From Amycolatopsis roodepoortensis (GTDB lineage Bacteria > Actinomycetota > Actinomycetes > Mycobacteriales > Pseudonocardiaceae): a stretch of 64,000 nucleotides of DNA. Position 1 is the stretch's first letter. Each line of letters opens with the position of its first letter. Below are positions 25,058 through 34,514 of the stretch, piece after piece. Below the pieces are notes generated by a model. It was given only the letters and a program-made list of their open reading frames with translations, did no database searches and had not been told where the DNA came from. The DNA lies in the NCBI RefSeq assembly GCF_014873915.1, contig NZ_JADBEJ010000008.1, positions 372,001-436,000 of the forward strand. Reading direction: 5' to 3'. Made by a program: the position numbers and the translations under genes.

Positions 25058-26182
25058 GTGCTGCTGAAAGAACGGTTTCCGTGGAGCCACTGGGTGGGCC
25101 GCGTGCTGCGCGTGGTGCTGCCGCTGGGATTCGTCCTCGGTGCCACGAGCGGCGCCTCGCGCTGGCAGTCGGACGCGCCGCCGCTGACCACGTCCGCGGT
25201 GCTGTGGCTGGTCGCCATCGCGGTGCCGCTGCTGATCGTCCACCGCTTCCCGATGGCGATCTTCCTGCTCACCTCCGCGCTGACGCTCGGCTACTACACG
25301 TCCGGCAACCCGGGCGGCCCGGCGATCGTGCTGCCGACCATCGCGCTGTTCCTGCTCACCAAGATTCGCGGGCCCGTCGTCGCCGGCGGCACCGGCGGGG
25401 CGCTCCTGGCGGCGGCGGGGATCGCGTTGTTCGTCCGGCACGGGCTCGCCGGTTTCGATCTGCGGACCGGGCTCGGCCTGGTCTGGGTGATCGCGGTCGT
25501 CGGGGTCGGGACGGCGGTGCGCAACGGGCTGGCGGCCGCGCGGGCCCGCCGCGAGCAGGCCGACGAGCACCGGCACCGGATGGCCGAGCAGGAGCGGCTC
25601 ACCATCGCGCGCGAGGTGCACGATGTCGTCGCGCACAGCCTCGCGATGATCAACGTCCAGGCCGGGGTCGCCGCGCACGTCGCCGACCGGCGTCCTGAGC
25701 AGGCGAAAGAGGCGCTGCTGAACATCAAGGAGGCGAGCGCTTCGGCGCTGAAGGACCTTCGCGCGACGTTGGCCGTACTGCGTTCCGGGGAGGACAAGGC
25801 GCCCGCGCCGAGCCTGGCCCAGGTGGACGAGCTGTTCGAACACGCCCGCGCCGCCGGGCTGGAGGTCCGTGTCGACGGCGAGCCAGGGGAGCTGCCCGCG
25901 CCCGTCGACGGCGCCGCGTACCGGATCCTGCAGGAGTCGCTGACGAACGTGGTCCGCCACGCGGATCAGGCGCGCGGTGTCGACGTCAGGTTCGAGCGGA
26001 AAACCGGTGCGCTGACGCTGCTCGTCCGCGACGATGGCCGTGGCGCCGTCGATCCCGCGCCCGGTCACGGCCTGCGAGGGATGTCCGAACGGGCGGCCGC
26101 GCTGGGCGGCGCGCTCACGACGTCCGTGGTGAACGGCGGCTTCCAGGTCCGCGCGGACCTGCCCATCAAGGGGGAAGAATGA
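25058..26182 (+). CDS. Sensor histidine kinase, NarL/DesK type (HisKA_3)
   Basis: 374 residues. Five or six N-terminal helices form the membrane sensor, with no large extracellular domain. The dimerisation helix has EQERLTIAREVHDVVAHSLA, with phospho-acceptor His188. The HATPase domain has SLTNVVRHADQA (N box) and LLVRDDGRGA with GHGLRGMSERAAALGG (G boxes). Signals sensed within the membrane, as for DesK or LiaS, are likely. It overlaps the response-regulator gene by 4 nt (ATGA), a standard two-component pair. Confidence 0.92.
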   Translation: MLLKERFPWSHWVGRVLRVVLPLGFVLGATSGASRWQSDAPPLTTSAVLWLVAIAVPLLIVHRFPMAIFLLTSALTLGYYTSGNPGGPAIVLPTIALFLLTKIRGPVVAGGTGGALLAAAGIALFVRHGLAGFDLRTGLGLVWVIAVVGVGTAVRNGLAAARARREQADEHRHRMAEQERLTIAREVHDVVAHSLAMINVQAGVAAHVADRRPEQAKEALLNIKEASASALKDLRATLAVLRSGEDKAPAPSLAQVDELFEHARAAGLEVRVDGEPGELPAPVDGAAYRILQESLTNVVRHADQARGVDVRFERKTGALTLLVRDDGRGAVDPAPGHGLRGMSERAAALGGALTTSVVNGGFQVRADLPIKGEE

Positions 26183-26847
26183 CGATCCGGGTGGTTCTCG
26201 CGGACGATCAGGTGCTGGTCCGCGCCGGTTTCCGGGTATTGCTGGAGACCGAGGACGGGTTCGAGGTCTGCGCCGAAGCGGGTGACGGCGAGCAGGCCGT
26301 CGCGGCCGCCGTCGAACACCGGCCGGACATCGTCGTGATGGACGTCCGCATGCCCGGCGTCGACGGGCTCGAAGCGACGCGGCGGATCACCGCGAATCCC
26401 GAGCTGGCCGGGGTGAAGGTCCTGGTCCTGACCACTTTCGACGTCGACGAGTACGTCTACGAGGCGCTGCGCGCCGGAGCGAGCGGATTCCTGCTGAAGG
26501 ACACCGATCCGGTGGAACTGCTGCGGGCGCTGAAGGTGGTCGCCGCGGGCGAGGCCCTCCTGGCGCCGACCGTGACCCGGCGGCTGATCGCGGAGTTCGT
26601 CGACCGGCCGGAGAACCGCCGCATCGACGTGAGCGCCGTCCGCGAGATCACCGACCGCGAACGCGAGGTCCTCGGCCTGGTCGCCGGCGGGATGTCGAAC
26701 GACGAGATCGCCGCGCAGCTGGTGATCTCGACGGCCACCGCGCGCACGCACGTCAGCCGCATCATGACCAAGATCGGGGCGCGTGACCGGGCGCAGCTGG
26801 TGGTGCTCGCCTACGAATCGGGTCTGGTCAGCCCTCGCCGGGGTTGA
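26179..26847 (+). CDS. NarL/LuxR-type response regulator
   Basis: 222 residues. The receiver domain has the acidic pair at VVLADDQ, phospho-acceptor Asp in VVMDVRMPGVDGLEA (about residue 55), Thr in LTTFDVDEYV and Lys in GFLLKDTDP. The C-terminal LuxR HTH reads ITDREREVLGLVAGGMSNDE and TARTHVSRIMTKIGARDRAQ. It is partner of the kinase at 25058. Its targets are not obvious; no pump or export gene follows directly. Confidence 0.93.
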   Translation: MTIRVVLADDQVLVRAGFRVLLETEDGFEVCAEAGDGEQAVAAAVEHRPDIVVMDVRMPGVDGLEATRRITANPELAGVKVLVLTTFDVDEYVYEALRAGASGFLLKDTDPVELLRALKVVAAGEALLAPTVTRRLIAEFVDRPENRRIDVSAVREITDREREVLGLVAGGMSNDEIAAQLVISTATARTHVSRIMTKIGARDRAQLVVLAYESGLVSPRRG

Positions 26848-27373
26848 GGTTCCCCCAAAAAGCTGAGATTGCCGAAAAAACTCAGCCGATCACCGTGGGT
26901 CGTCAAGGTGGCCGCAACGCTGACGTTCCGTTAATCGACAGCCTGATCGTCGTGTCGGCAGCGCTCCTGCAGGACGTGCATCTGCACGTGCACTTCGATT
27001 GGCGAGGCCATATTTCCGTCTCCACCAGGCCTCCGGCGAACCGGAGGGGCGATTCCGGTGGATGGTCCGAAAACAAGACGAAGGTACGGCTAATGCTGAT
27101 TTCCGGGCGAACGCAGAAGTAAAGCGCGAGATCTGCTCTCCTCTCCGGATACGGTGCGTGATTTTTTGTTCGTTCAGCGGACGGAACGGCGATCACTTTC
27201 CGTCGCGAAATCGCTCCCTGGTCGGGTTCCCGCGCCCTTGAGTTCCTTTCTCGCAAGCGCGCTGAGCATTAGTCTTCGGCTCAACGGCAAGGGGGATGTC
27301 ACCTACCCGACGTGATTCTCACCCGGCCGGGCAGGAACTGGATTCACCTTTCTTCTCTCACTGGGAGTCACCA
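26848..27373. other. 526-bp gap without a convincing gene
   Basis: No frame here has actinomycete codon bias, and the composition is less GC-rich than the flanks, with AT runs such as the T6 tract near 27163. It contains the second copy of ATCTGCACGTGCA (26980-26992) and a 7-bp hairpin with a CGAA loop (CCTCCGG/CCGGAGG, 27030-27047). It is the upstream region of the small membrane protein/Crp unit and probably carries its promoter and regulatory sites. Confidence 0.4.
26980..26992. repeat. 13-mer ATCTGCACGTGCA, copy 2
   Basis: Identical to the sequence at 33-45, with the palindrome TGCACGTGCA at 26983-26992. Confidence 0.2.
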
Positions 27374-27574
27374 TTGACGACACAGACATCTGATCCGCTT
27401 CTGGTGATCACCGCGGGCGTCGTCGTCCTGGCCTACATCGTTTTCGCCGCGATCCTCATCCGGCTTCTCCTCGCCGGAAGGGTCGCCCAGCCCGCGAAGG
27501 TCATCGGGTCGGTCGCGGCGCTCGTGGCCGGGCTCCCGGCGATCCTCTACGCGTTCGCGGCGGTGGTGGGCTGA
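27374..27574 (+). CDS. Small two-helix membrane protein coupled to a Crp/Fnr regulator
   Basis: 66 residues from TTG 27374, preceded by GGGAG at 27363-27367. After a short Thr-rich start, two hydrophobic helices (VITAGVVVLAYIVFAAIL and VIGSVAALVAGLPAILY) are joined by a LLAGRVAQPAK loop. I do not recognise a family. Its stop TGA shares one base with the ATG of the regulator, so the two are tightly coupled in translation. A membrane input or anchor for the regulator is an attractive inference. Confidence 0.65.
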   Translation: MTTQTSDPLLVITAGVVVLAYIVFAAILIRLLLAGRVAQPAKVIGSVAALVAGLPAILYAFAAVVG

Positions 27575-28284
27575 TGGACGTGGATTTCACCGAACGGCAG
27601 TGGCATCGGCTGCTCGTCCTCGGCAGGCACGTGGACCACGCGGTGGGGACGACGCTGCTCCGCCAGGGCGACCCGGCCCCGCCGGTGCTGATCCCGCGGT
27701 CCGGTTTCGTGAAGGCGTTGCGCGCCGCCCAGGGCGACACGACGCCGATGATCGTGGACCTGCTCGGCGCCGGTGACGTGCTCGGCGTCGAGGACTGCCT
27801 GGCCGGACGGCCGAGCAGGCTCTCGTACATCGCCACGAAGCCGGCTCGGGTGCTGGAGGTCCCGCAGCACGCCTTTCGCGGCTTTCTCGACGATGACGAC
27901 CAGGCGATGGCCCTGATCGCGGTGGCGCTGGCCTCCCGGCTGCGGCAGCGGAACGTCGCGCTGGGTTTCGCGACGGCCAAGGTGCGGAGCCGGTTGACCG
28001 CGTTCCTGACCAGATTGCAGGCGCTCTACGGGGTTCCCGGCGAGGGCGGCGTCGTGATCGACGTGGGACTGAACCACACGGACATCGCCTCCGCGATCGG
28101 CGCTTCGCCCGCGTCGGTCAACGCCGAGATGGCGAAGCTGAAGAACGACGGATATCTGAGCACCGGCTACAAGACGATCCACGTGAAGAAGCCGTTGCGT
28201 GAGGACGGCCCGCCGCTCACCCCGGTCCCGTCCGCGCGGCGGCGGATTCCGCAGCTGCGGATACCGCGGATCGCGATGGGGTGA
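27574..28284 (+). CDS. Crp/Fnr-family transcriptional regulator
   Basis: 236 residues. The N-terminal cyclic-nucleotide-binding-like beta-roll covers about residues 15-115 (TLLRQGDPAPPVLIPRSGFV, then LLGAGDVLGVEDCLAG). A long dimerisation helix follows, and the Crp-type HTH is NHTDIASAIGASPASVNAEM. The usual cAMP-contact residues are not clearly conserved, so the ligand is uncertain. There is one Cys (GVEDCLAG) and no Fe-S cluster motif. The basic C-terminal tail RRRIPQLRIPRIAMG is unusual. It is translated with the upstream two-helix protein. Confidence 0.85.
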   Translation: MDVDFTERQWHRLLVLGRHVDHAVGTTLLRQGDPAPPVLIPRSGFVKALRAAQGDTTPMIVDLLGAGDVLGVEDCLAGRPSRLSYIATKPARVLEVPQHAFRGFLDDDDQAMALIAVALASRLRQRNVALGFATAKVRSRLTAFLTRLQALYGVPGEGGVVIDVGLNHTDIASAIGASPASVNAEMAKLKNDGYLSTGYKTIHVKKPLREDGPPLTPVPSARRRIPQLRIPRIAMG

Positions 28285-28316
28285 ACGGGGCCTTCATCGT
28301 GGGAAGGCCCCGTTCA
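28282..28316. terminator. Hairpin after the Crp-type gene
   Basis: Perfect 14-bp arms (28282-28295 and 28303-28316) with a 7-nt loop, starting at the stop codon. Same sequence style as the other GAACGGGGCC hairpins. Confidence 0.7.
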
Positions 28317-28351
28317 TCTCCTGCATGCGCCGCGGGGTGCGCAAAATCGGG

Positions 28352-28432
28352 TCAGCCGCGCTTCAGTTGAAGCGCCAGCCGTACGGCGAACACGACGGCC
28401 AACACGGCGACCAGGGCTACTTCCCAGGCCAT
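28352..28432 (-). CDS. 26-residue single-helix membrane peptide
   Basis: An ATG with a very strong GAGGAGGAG ribosome-binding site 6 nt upstream opens a 26-codon frame. The peptide starts MAWEVALVAVLAVVFAVR and ends LALQLKRG: an acidic residue near the start, one hydrophobic helix and a basic cytosolic end. The size and layout resemble KdpF-type small transporter subunits, but no transporter is adjacent. The site and helix together argue for a real gene; expression evidence is lacking. Confidence 0.6.
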   Translation of the reverse strand: MAWEVALVAVLAVVFAVRLALQLKRG

Positions 28433-28564
28433 GACGGCTCCTCCTCGTCCGGCATCCGAACGTTCCGATGCTCTGCCCATAAGGCGCGTCACCGGGGGAG
28501 GACGTTCACCGACACGGCCTAACTCACTCGGATGGATTAGCCGTCCGCCTACCGGACGTCCCGG

Positions 28565-29770
28565 TCAGTTGTTGCGTTCGGTCGGCGGTGCCTTCTGAAC
28601 CTGCGAGTTGAGCAGCGACTCGAACGCCTGCTCGGCCTGCGCTTCGGGTCCGAAGGCCTCGACAACGATCACCCGGTTGTAAAGGATGTACACGGCGCGA
28701 TAGACGGTCGAGTCGGTGGACTTCCCGACGAAGACCGGCACCCCGCGCATCGCGAGGTCGCGCTGGGCGGTGAGACCGCCCTCCAGCTGCGCGTTCCCGT
28801 ACTCCTGGGCGACCTTCGAGCTGCCCTGCGCGTCCGGGAAGTCGAGGGCGATCAGGCTGAGCGTGATCTCGCCGTCGGTGTTGGTCTTGAGCAGGGCTTC
28901 GGTCATTTTGGCGCGCTCGATCTGCGCGATCATCGGCTCCGGCAGGAACTTGGCCGACTTCAGCTTCGCGATGTCGAAGGTGCCGCCACCGGCGCGAGGC
29001 GAGCCGGCGAGGTCGGTCAGCGCCGCGGCGTTGGCCGATGGCTCGGGCTTGGCCGCCGGGGGTTCGGGGAGCGGCGTCGTGGTCGGCGCGGGCGGCGGCT
29101 GCTGCTGGCCCGAGGTCGGCTGGGCGGTGGGGTTGTCCTCGATGGTGTTCGAGAACAGGGCCCACGCGCCGACGCCGACACCGGCCAGCACCACGACGGC
29201 GATCGCGGCGATGACGATCTTGCGCTTGGCGCCGGACGAGGACTTGATCTGGAACGACTCCGGCCCCTGGCTGACCCAGCTCGTGTCGTTGCCGGACGGC
29301 GCCAGCGGCGGGAACTCCGAGCCGCCCCACGGCGGGCTCTGGTCCTGCGGGGTGTTCCAGCCCTGCTGCGGCTGCTGCGGCTGGGCGAACCCCCCGCTCG
29401 GCGAGTGCTCACCGGGGCGCTGCGTGTACGGCTGCTGGAACCCCCCTGCGGGCGAACCGGGGTGCTGCTGCGGCGGCTGTTGCTGGGGCTGCCATGGCTG
29501 GACGACCTGGGTGCGTTCGGCGCCGCCGGTGTCGGACGGCGACACGATCTGGGTCGCGTCGGCCGAGGGCTGCGAGGGCTGTCCCGGCGGCGCGACCGGC
29601 TGGATGATCTGCGTCTCGGCGGGGTTCGATCCCGGCACCTGCGGCTGCGGGTGCTCCAAGGACACGGCCTGCGAGAGCACCTGGTCACGCCGAGTGCGGT
29701 AATCGTCGGCCGTGAGCCTGCCGGCCGCGAGTTCCTCGTCGAGCCTGCGGAGCTCTTCCTGCCAGGTCAC
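28565..29770 (-). CDS. Single-pass membrane protein with SHOCT-like N-terminus (paralog A)
   Basis: 401 residues. The N-terminal helix pair MTWQEELRRLDEELAAGRLT is followed by a DDYRTRRDQVLS segment, a short-domain pattern common in Pseudonocardiales. A 130-residue Pro/Gln-rich cytosolic linker leads to a transmembrane helix at about 184-204 (IVIAAIAVVVLAGVGVGAW), a Pro/Thr linker and a 150-residue extracytoplasmic domain (TYRAVYILYNRVIVVEAFG-like core). The function is unknown. It shares its whole architecture with the gene at 34515, and the two bracket the glycan locus. Confidence 0.75.
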   Translation of the reverse strand: MTWQEELRRLDEELAAGRLTADDYRTRRDQVLSQAVSLEHPQPQVPGSNPAETQIIQPVAPPGQPSQPSADATQIVSPSDTGGAERTQVVQPWQPQQQPPQQHPGSPAGGFQQPYTQRPGEHSPSGGFAQPQQPQQGWNTPQDQSPPWGGSEFPPLAPSGNDTSWVSQGPESFQIKSSSGAKRKIVIAAIAVVVLAGVGVGAWALFSNTIEDNPTAQPTSGQQQPPPAPTTTPLPEPPAAKPEPSANAAALTDLAGSPRAGGGTFDIAKLKSAKFLPEPMIAQIERAKMTEALLKTNTDGEITLSLIALDFPDAQGSSKVAQEYGNAQLEGGLTAQRDLAMRGVPVFVGKSTDSTVYRAVYILYNRVIVVEAFGPEAQAEQAFESLLNSQVQKAPPTERNN

Positions 29771-29932
29771 CCCGTTACCCCCTTTGGATCAGTCGTCCCC
29801 GAGCGACGAAGGATCTTTGTCGTCGCGGCCTACATGACCGCACCGGGCACATTGTGCACGGGGGTCGTGCGGGCGTCGCGGCCCACCACCGAGTCGTAAC
29901 ATTCGGGCGACCGATCCCGCCCACCGCCCGGC

Positions 29933-31231
29933 TCACCTCGGGGTTTGCGCGAGGACCCTGGCGAGCCGGTCGATGGCGTCATCGCGGAAGAGCACCGACG
30001 ATCCGCCGACGACATTGCGCTCCACGAACTCGAACACGACGACGTCGCGGTCTTCGAACAGATTCTTCAGCGTCCCGTCGTCTCCCGCGGCCACCGTGTC
30101 GGTGTGGACGATCGTCAGATCCCTGCAGGTGGCGGCGAGGAACGGGCTGGCGAACTGGGTGAACGAGTCGGCGACCACCGCCATGTTCGGCGTGAGGGTG
30201 CCGCGGGCGTCGTCGGGCTGGGTCAGCCGCAGCGGGGTCTTGAAGTCGCTGGCGAGGTACCGCGTCCGATCGGCACCGCCGTCCGGGGCCAGCGCGTAGG
30301 TCCGCAGGCTGCGGTCCACCGGCCGCCCCAGCAGCCGCTCGAGGTCGGCAGGCCACGGCCTCGTACCGCTCTCCTTCGTCTGCCAGGTCGCGGTGACCCC
30401 GGGCGTGATCGCCTGCGCGATCGCGTACGTCATGGTGAGCCCGGCTTCGAACGTCCAGTGGGTGTCGTTCGGGACGTACACCGACCGGCCGAGGCGCCGC
30501 TCGGTGTCGGCGAGCGAGCCACGCAGGTCGATCGCCCTGGTCGCGGCGGGGACCTTGCCCCAGAATTCGGCCGTCCGAGGTGGCGCGCAGTCGTGACCGG
30601 CGTACTGGTCCGGCAGCTGCGCCGGCTTCATGGTGGACTTGTCGGGCGCGAAGACGAGCTCGAACCGGCGTCCCGACGCTTCGACCGCCTGACGTAACCG
30701 GTTCAACATCATGATCACCCGGTCGAGGTCCATCACCGGTTCGCAACGGGTGTGCATGTCCTCCCCGAAGTACAACCAGCCGTCCTTGCCGACGATGACC
30801 GGGGGGTAGGCCTGCGGACCCTTCGGCACACGACCCTTGCTCGGGATCCCCGCCGTGCTGTCCTGCGCACCGGCCGCGGCGCCGGGCGGGTCACCGAAGA
30901 CGCCGGTGCTGACGCCGTCCGCCGCGTTCACCGCGGCTTGGCGCAACGGGAGGTGGTCGGTCGCCCAGCCGGACAGCCCGGTGAAGAAGCTCCAGCCGTC
31001 ACCGAAACCGGGGAATTCGCGCAACGGACGGTTTTCGAACGGCTCGGTCCGGACGCCGACGGCCAGCAGGAGCACCGGGACGAAGAAGAACACGAGCCCG
31101 CAGGTCAGCGCCGTTCGCTGCCGCCTGCTGTGCCGTGGCCGGTAAAGGCTGTGCTCGTTCGGCAACCACGATTCCGGTGTCTGGAGCAGCTCTGCCGGTC
31201 CGGACGAAGTCGGTGGGGGGTTGACGAACAC
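29933..31231 (-). CDS. AlgX/AlgJ-like SGNH O-acetyltransferase-type membrane protein
   Basis: 432 residues from GTG 31231. A cytosolic segment precedes one transmembrane helix (LTCGLVFFFVPVLLLAVGV). The extracytoplasmic part matches the AlgX/AlgJ SGNH domain: YPPVIVGKDGWLYFGED, the DxH motif in NDTHWTFEAG, and the Ser nucleophile in VADSFTQF. Such proteins O-acetylate exported polysaccharides. It is divergent from the glycosyltransferase fusion with 79 bp between starts. The frame is open to 31384, but that part lies inside the fusion gene antisense. No MBOAT acyl donor protein is visible in the window. Confidence 0.8.
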   Translation of the reverse strand: MFVNPPPTSSGPAELLQTPESWLPNEHSLYRPRHSRRQRTALTCGLVFFFVPVLLLAVGVRTEPFENRPLREFPGFGDGWSFFTGLSGWATDHLPLRQAAVNAADGVSTGVFGDPPGAAAGAQDSTAGIPSKGRVPKGPQAYPPVIVGKDGWLYFGEDMHTRCEPVMDLDRVIMMLNRLRQAVEASGRRFELVFAPDKSTMKPAQLPDQYAGHDCAPPRTAEFWGKVPAATRAIDLRGSLADTERRLGRSVYVPNDTHWTFEAGLTMTYAIAQAITPGVTATWQTKESGTRPWPADLERLLGRPVDRSLRTYALAPDGGADRTRYLASDFKTPLRLTQPDDARGTLTPNMAVVADSFTQFASPFLAATCRDLTIVHTDTVAAGDDGTLKNLFEDRDVVVFEFVERNVVGGSSVLFRDDAIDRLARVLAQTPR

Positions 31232-31297
31232 AACCGCGATCGTAGCGGGGCGTGCTCGCCGACGGAGGCGAATGTGAAGACCCGCTTCCTCGGCGGA

Positions 31298-31303
31298 TAG
31301 TCT
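31298..31303 (+). promoter_or_regulatory. -10 box of a leaderless promoter
   Basis: TAGTCT ends 7 nt before ATG 31311. GTGAAG at 31274-31279 is a possible -35 with 18-bp spacing. Confidence 0.5.
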
Positions 31304-31310
31304 CCTCGTC

Positions 31311-34300
31311 ATGGGCAAGGGGACTCCTGGCGAGCGGTTGATCGAGTGGACCGGCGAGCGGTGCGTGCCGTGGGCCGACGACATCCAGGTGATCTACGAG
31401 CACTATCACCGCTACGCGTTCGCCACCCGGTTCGCCGCCGGGAAACGGGTGCTCGACCTCGCCAGCGGCGAGGGCTACGGCAGCGCTCTGCTCGCCGGGT
31501 CCGCGGCCGAGGTGGTCGGGCTGGAGATCGACCCGGTCACCGTGGACCACGCCCGCGCCCGCTATCCGGAGGTCACCTTCGAGGTCGGTTCGATCACCGA
31601 CCCGGAGGCGCTCGCGGGTACGGAGCCGTTCGAGCTGATCACCTGTTTCGAGGCGATCGAGCACGTCGAGGCGCAGGAACAGATGATGGCCCTCGTCCGT
31701 GCGCGGCTCGCGCCGGGCGGGATCTTCCTGTGCAGCACCCCGGACATCGCCGTCTACACCGGCGACCACGGCAACCAGAACCCGTTCCACGTCCACGAGC
31801 TGACCGAGTCGGCGTTCCGGACGCTGATGGAGAAGAGCTTCGAGCACGTCACCTTGCTGCGGCAGAACGTCGCGGTCGGTTCGCTGATCCACGACGGCGG
31901 AACCTCGGCGGCCGAGCTGTTCCGGCTCGAGCCGGGCGACGGCGAAGAGTGGCGGGTCGCCGACGGTGCGCCGCATACGTACTTCGTCGCGGTCGCGTCC
32001 TCGGCGCCGATCACCCTGCCGAACGCTTCCATGCTGGTGGACCCGCGGCTGACACTGGTCGCCAAGGCCAACGCCGCCGCGGATGCGCACGCGGCCGAGG
32101 CGGAGCGGGCGCGTGTCGCGCTGGGCCGTGCCGAGGACGAGCTGCTTCGGGCGGGTGAACAGGCCACCCGGCAGGCGGCCGAAATCGCCGAGGTCACGGC
32201 CGCCGAACGGCGCGCGGTGGAGGAACGCGACCAGGCCGCCGCCCGTGCCGAGAGCGCCCGCGCCGGACATCGCCGGGCCGCGAACGAACTCGGCCTGTTG
32301 CAGCGGAAGGCGGCCAACGACCGCGACCGGCTGCAGTGGCTCGGCCGGAACAACGTCCAGCTCAGCGAGACGGTCGGTCGCCTGGCCGCGGAGAACTCCC
32401 AGCTGCGCGCCGAGCAGTCCGCGCTCGTCCAGCGCGTGCTCGGCACCTACCGCGGCGCGATCGAGAAGTTCGCTCCCCGGGGCACCCGCCTGCGTGACTT
32501 GTACGAGACGGCGCTCGGCCGTCCCACGGGAGCGGCCCCGGCCGTGTCGGCCGTACCCGGCCCGGTCGCGGTCACCACCAGCGACGAGCCGATCGTCAGC
32601 GTCGTCATCCCGGTCTACGGCAACTGGTCCTACACGCGTGCCTGCCTCGACTCGATCCAGCGTCACCTGCCCGTCACCCCGTTCGAGGTCATCGTGGTCG
32701 ACGACGCGTCGCGCGACGACTCCGCGGACCGGGTCGCCCAGTGCGCCGGGATCCGGCTGGTGCGGGCGCCGCGGAACCTCGGCTTCGTCGGCGCGTGCAA
32801 TCTCGGCGCCGAACACGCGCGCGGTGACTTCGTCATGTTCCTCAACAACGACACCGAAGTCCGGCCCGGCTGGCTGGACGAACTGGTCGACGTCGTCGAG
32901 ACGCGGCCGGACGTCGGGCTCGTCGGCTCGAAGCTGGTCTATCCGGACGGCAGGCTGCAGGAATGCGGCGGGATCATCTGGGCCGACGGCTCCGGCTGGA
33001 ACTACGGCAGGCTGCAGAACCCGGACCTGCCCTGGTTCCAGGCAGTGCGCGACGTCGACTACTGCTCCGGAGCCGCGGTGCTGGTCCGCCGTCAGCTCTT
33101 CGAGCGGATCGGCGGATTCGACGAGCGGTTCTCGCCCGCCTACTACGAGGACACCGACCTCGCGTTCGCCGTGCGGGCGGCCGGTTTCCGGACGATGGTG
33201 CAGCCGGCGTCCGTGGTCGTCCACCACGAGGGCATCTCGAACGGAACCGACCTCGCCTCCGGGGTCAAGCGGCACCAGGAACTGAACCGCAGCGTGTTCG
33301 TGGACAAGTGGAGCGTCCAGCTGCGCGACCACCTCCCGTCGGCCAGTGCGCGCGCGGTCTGGGCGGCACGGCAGCGCACCGAGGACGGCCATCGCGGTGG
33401 CACCGTGCTCGTGGTCGACCACCAGGTCCCCACCCCGGACAAGGACTCCGGGTCGGTGCGGATGGCCAGGATCCTCGAGCTGCTCGTCGGGCTCGGGCAT
33501 CGCGTCGTCTTCATGCCGTTCAACGACGCGTTGCCGGAGCCGTACGCGAACCAGCTGTACCGCATGGGCGTCACCGTGATCACCGGCCTGGACGAGAAGC
33601 AGGAGTTCCTGCGCGACGCCGGTCCCGACCTGCGGCTGACCGTGCTGTCGCGGCCGCATGTCGCCTGGCAGCTGATCGAGCAGGTCCGCCAGCACGCGCC
33701 GAACTGCCTCATCGCCTACGACACCGTCGATCTGCACTTCGTCCGGCTCACCCGGCAGGCCGATCTGGCCGCGCAACTCGGCGACACGAGCGAAGAGGTG
33801 ACCTTGCGCCGCCGGGCGGAAGTGCTGCGCGAGTCGGAACTGAGCCTGACCAAGATCACCGACGTCACTTTCGTCGTGTCCGACGTCGAACGTGAGCTCC
33901 TGGGGGAACTGGTCCCGTCGGCCAGGGTCGAGGTGCTGTCGAACGTGCACTACGCCGACGGTGCCGCGTCCGTTCCCGACGGCCGCGACGGAATCGTCTT
34001 CGTCGGCAGCTTCGATCACGTGCCGAATCAGGACGCCGCGCACTGGCTCGCCACCGAGATCATGCCGCTCGTGCGCGAGCGCAGGCCCGACGCGGTCGCG
34101 CAGATCGTCGGCAGCAACCCGCCGCCCTCGGTGCTCGAGCTCGAACGCGACGGCGTCGTCGTGCGCGGCTGGGTGCCGGACCTCGACGAGGTCTACCAGA
34201 CCGCCCGGGCGGTCGTCGCGCCGCTGCGGTTCGGGGCGGGCGTGAAGGGGAAGCTCGGCGAGAGCCTCGGCTACGGCGTGCCCGTCGTCGCGACCTCACT

Positions 34301-34514
34301 CGCCGCCGAGGGTATGCACCTCACGCATGGTCAGGACGTCCTGATCGGGGAGACGGCCGAGGAACTCGCCGACCGGATCGTCACCCTGCTCGAGGACGAC
34401 AAGCTGTGGGTTCGGCTGTCGGAGGAGGGCAAGACCGTGGTGGAGCGCCGGTTCGGTGCGGAACTGGCCCGGCGGACCCTCGCCGACGTCCTCGCACTGG
34501 GCGCACAGGCCTGA
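31311..34514 (+). CDS. Methyltransferase / coiled-coil / GT2 / GT4 fusion protein
   Basis: 1067 residues in four parts. Residues 1-240 are a class I methyltransferase ([12 protein letters not shown] at 47-58, [15 protein letters not shown]). Residues 245-390 are a long Ala/Glu/Arg-rich coiled coil. From about 425 to 670 is a GT-A family 2 glycosyltransferase ([51 protein letters not shown]). From about 695 to the end is a GT-B family 4 domain ([49 protein letters not shown]). No transmembrane helix is seen. It likely builds and methyl-caps a surface glycan. The start is fixed by a leaderless -10 box. Confidence 0.88.
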   Translation: MGKGTPGERLIEWTGERCVPWADDIQVIYEHYHRYAFATRFAAGKRVLDLASGEGYGSALLAGSAAEVVGLEIDPVTVDHARARYPEVTFEVGSITDPEALAGTEPFELITCFEAIEHVEAQEQMMALVRARLAPGGIFLCSTPDIAVYTGDHGNQNPFHVHELTESAFRTLMEKSFEHVTLLRQNVAVGSLIHDGGTSAAELFRLEPGDGEEWRVADGAPHTYFVAVASSAPITLPNASMLVDPRLTLVAKANAAADAHAAEAERARVALGRAEDELLRAGEQATRQAAEIAEVTAAERRAVEERDQAAARAESARAGHRRAANELGLLQRKAANDRDRLQWLGRNNVQLSETVGRLAAENSQLRAEQSALVQRVLGTYRGAIEKFAPRGTRLRDLYETALGRPTGAAPAVSAVPGPVAVTTSDEPIVSVVIPVYGNWSYTRACLDSIQRHLPVTPFEVIVVDDASRDDSADRVAQCAGIRLVRAPRNLGFVGACNLGAEHARGDFVMFLNNDTEVRPGWLDELVDVVETRPDVGLVGSKLVYPDGRLQECGGIIWADGSGWNYGRLQNPDLPWFQAVRDVDYCSGAAVLVRRQLFERIGGFDERFSPAYYEDTDLAFAVRAAGFRTMVQPASVVVHHEGISNGTDLASGVKRHQELNRSVFVDKWSVQLRDHLPSASARAVWAARQRTEDGHRGGTVLVVDHQVPTPDKDSGSVRMARILELLVGLGHRVVFMPFNDALPEPYANQLYRMGVTVITGLDEKQEFLRDAGPDLRLTVLSRPHVAWQLIEQVRQHAPNCLIAYDTVDLHFVRLTRQADLAAQLGDTSEEVTLRRRAEVLRESELSLTKITDVTFVVSDVERELLGELVPSARVEVLSNVHYADGAASVPDGRDGIVFVGSFDHVPNQDAAHWLATEIMPLVRERRPDAVAQIVGSNPPPSVLELERDGVVVRGWVPDLDEVYQTARAVVAPLRFGAGVKGKLGESLGYGVPVVATSLAAEGMHLTHGQDVLIGETAEELADRIVTLLEDDKLWVRLSEEGKTVVERRFGAELARRTLADVLALGAQA

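Noticed and set aside
26848-27373. Riboswitch before the Crp unit
   Set aside because: No conserved riboswitch core (cobalamin, TPP, ydaO or M-box type) could be recognised by eye.
30999-34043. 1014-codon minus-strand open frame
   Set aside because: It lies antisense to the glycosyltransferase fusion, which has all expected motifs. The reverse translation is low-complexity and Arg/Val/Asp-rich.
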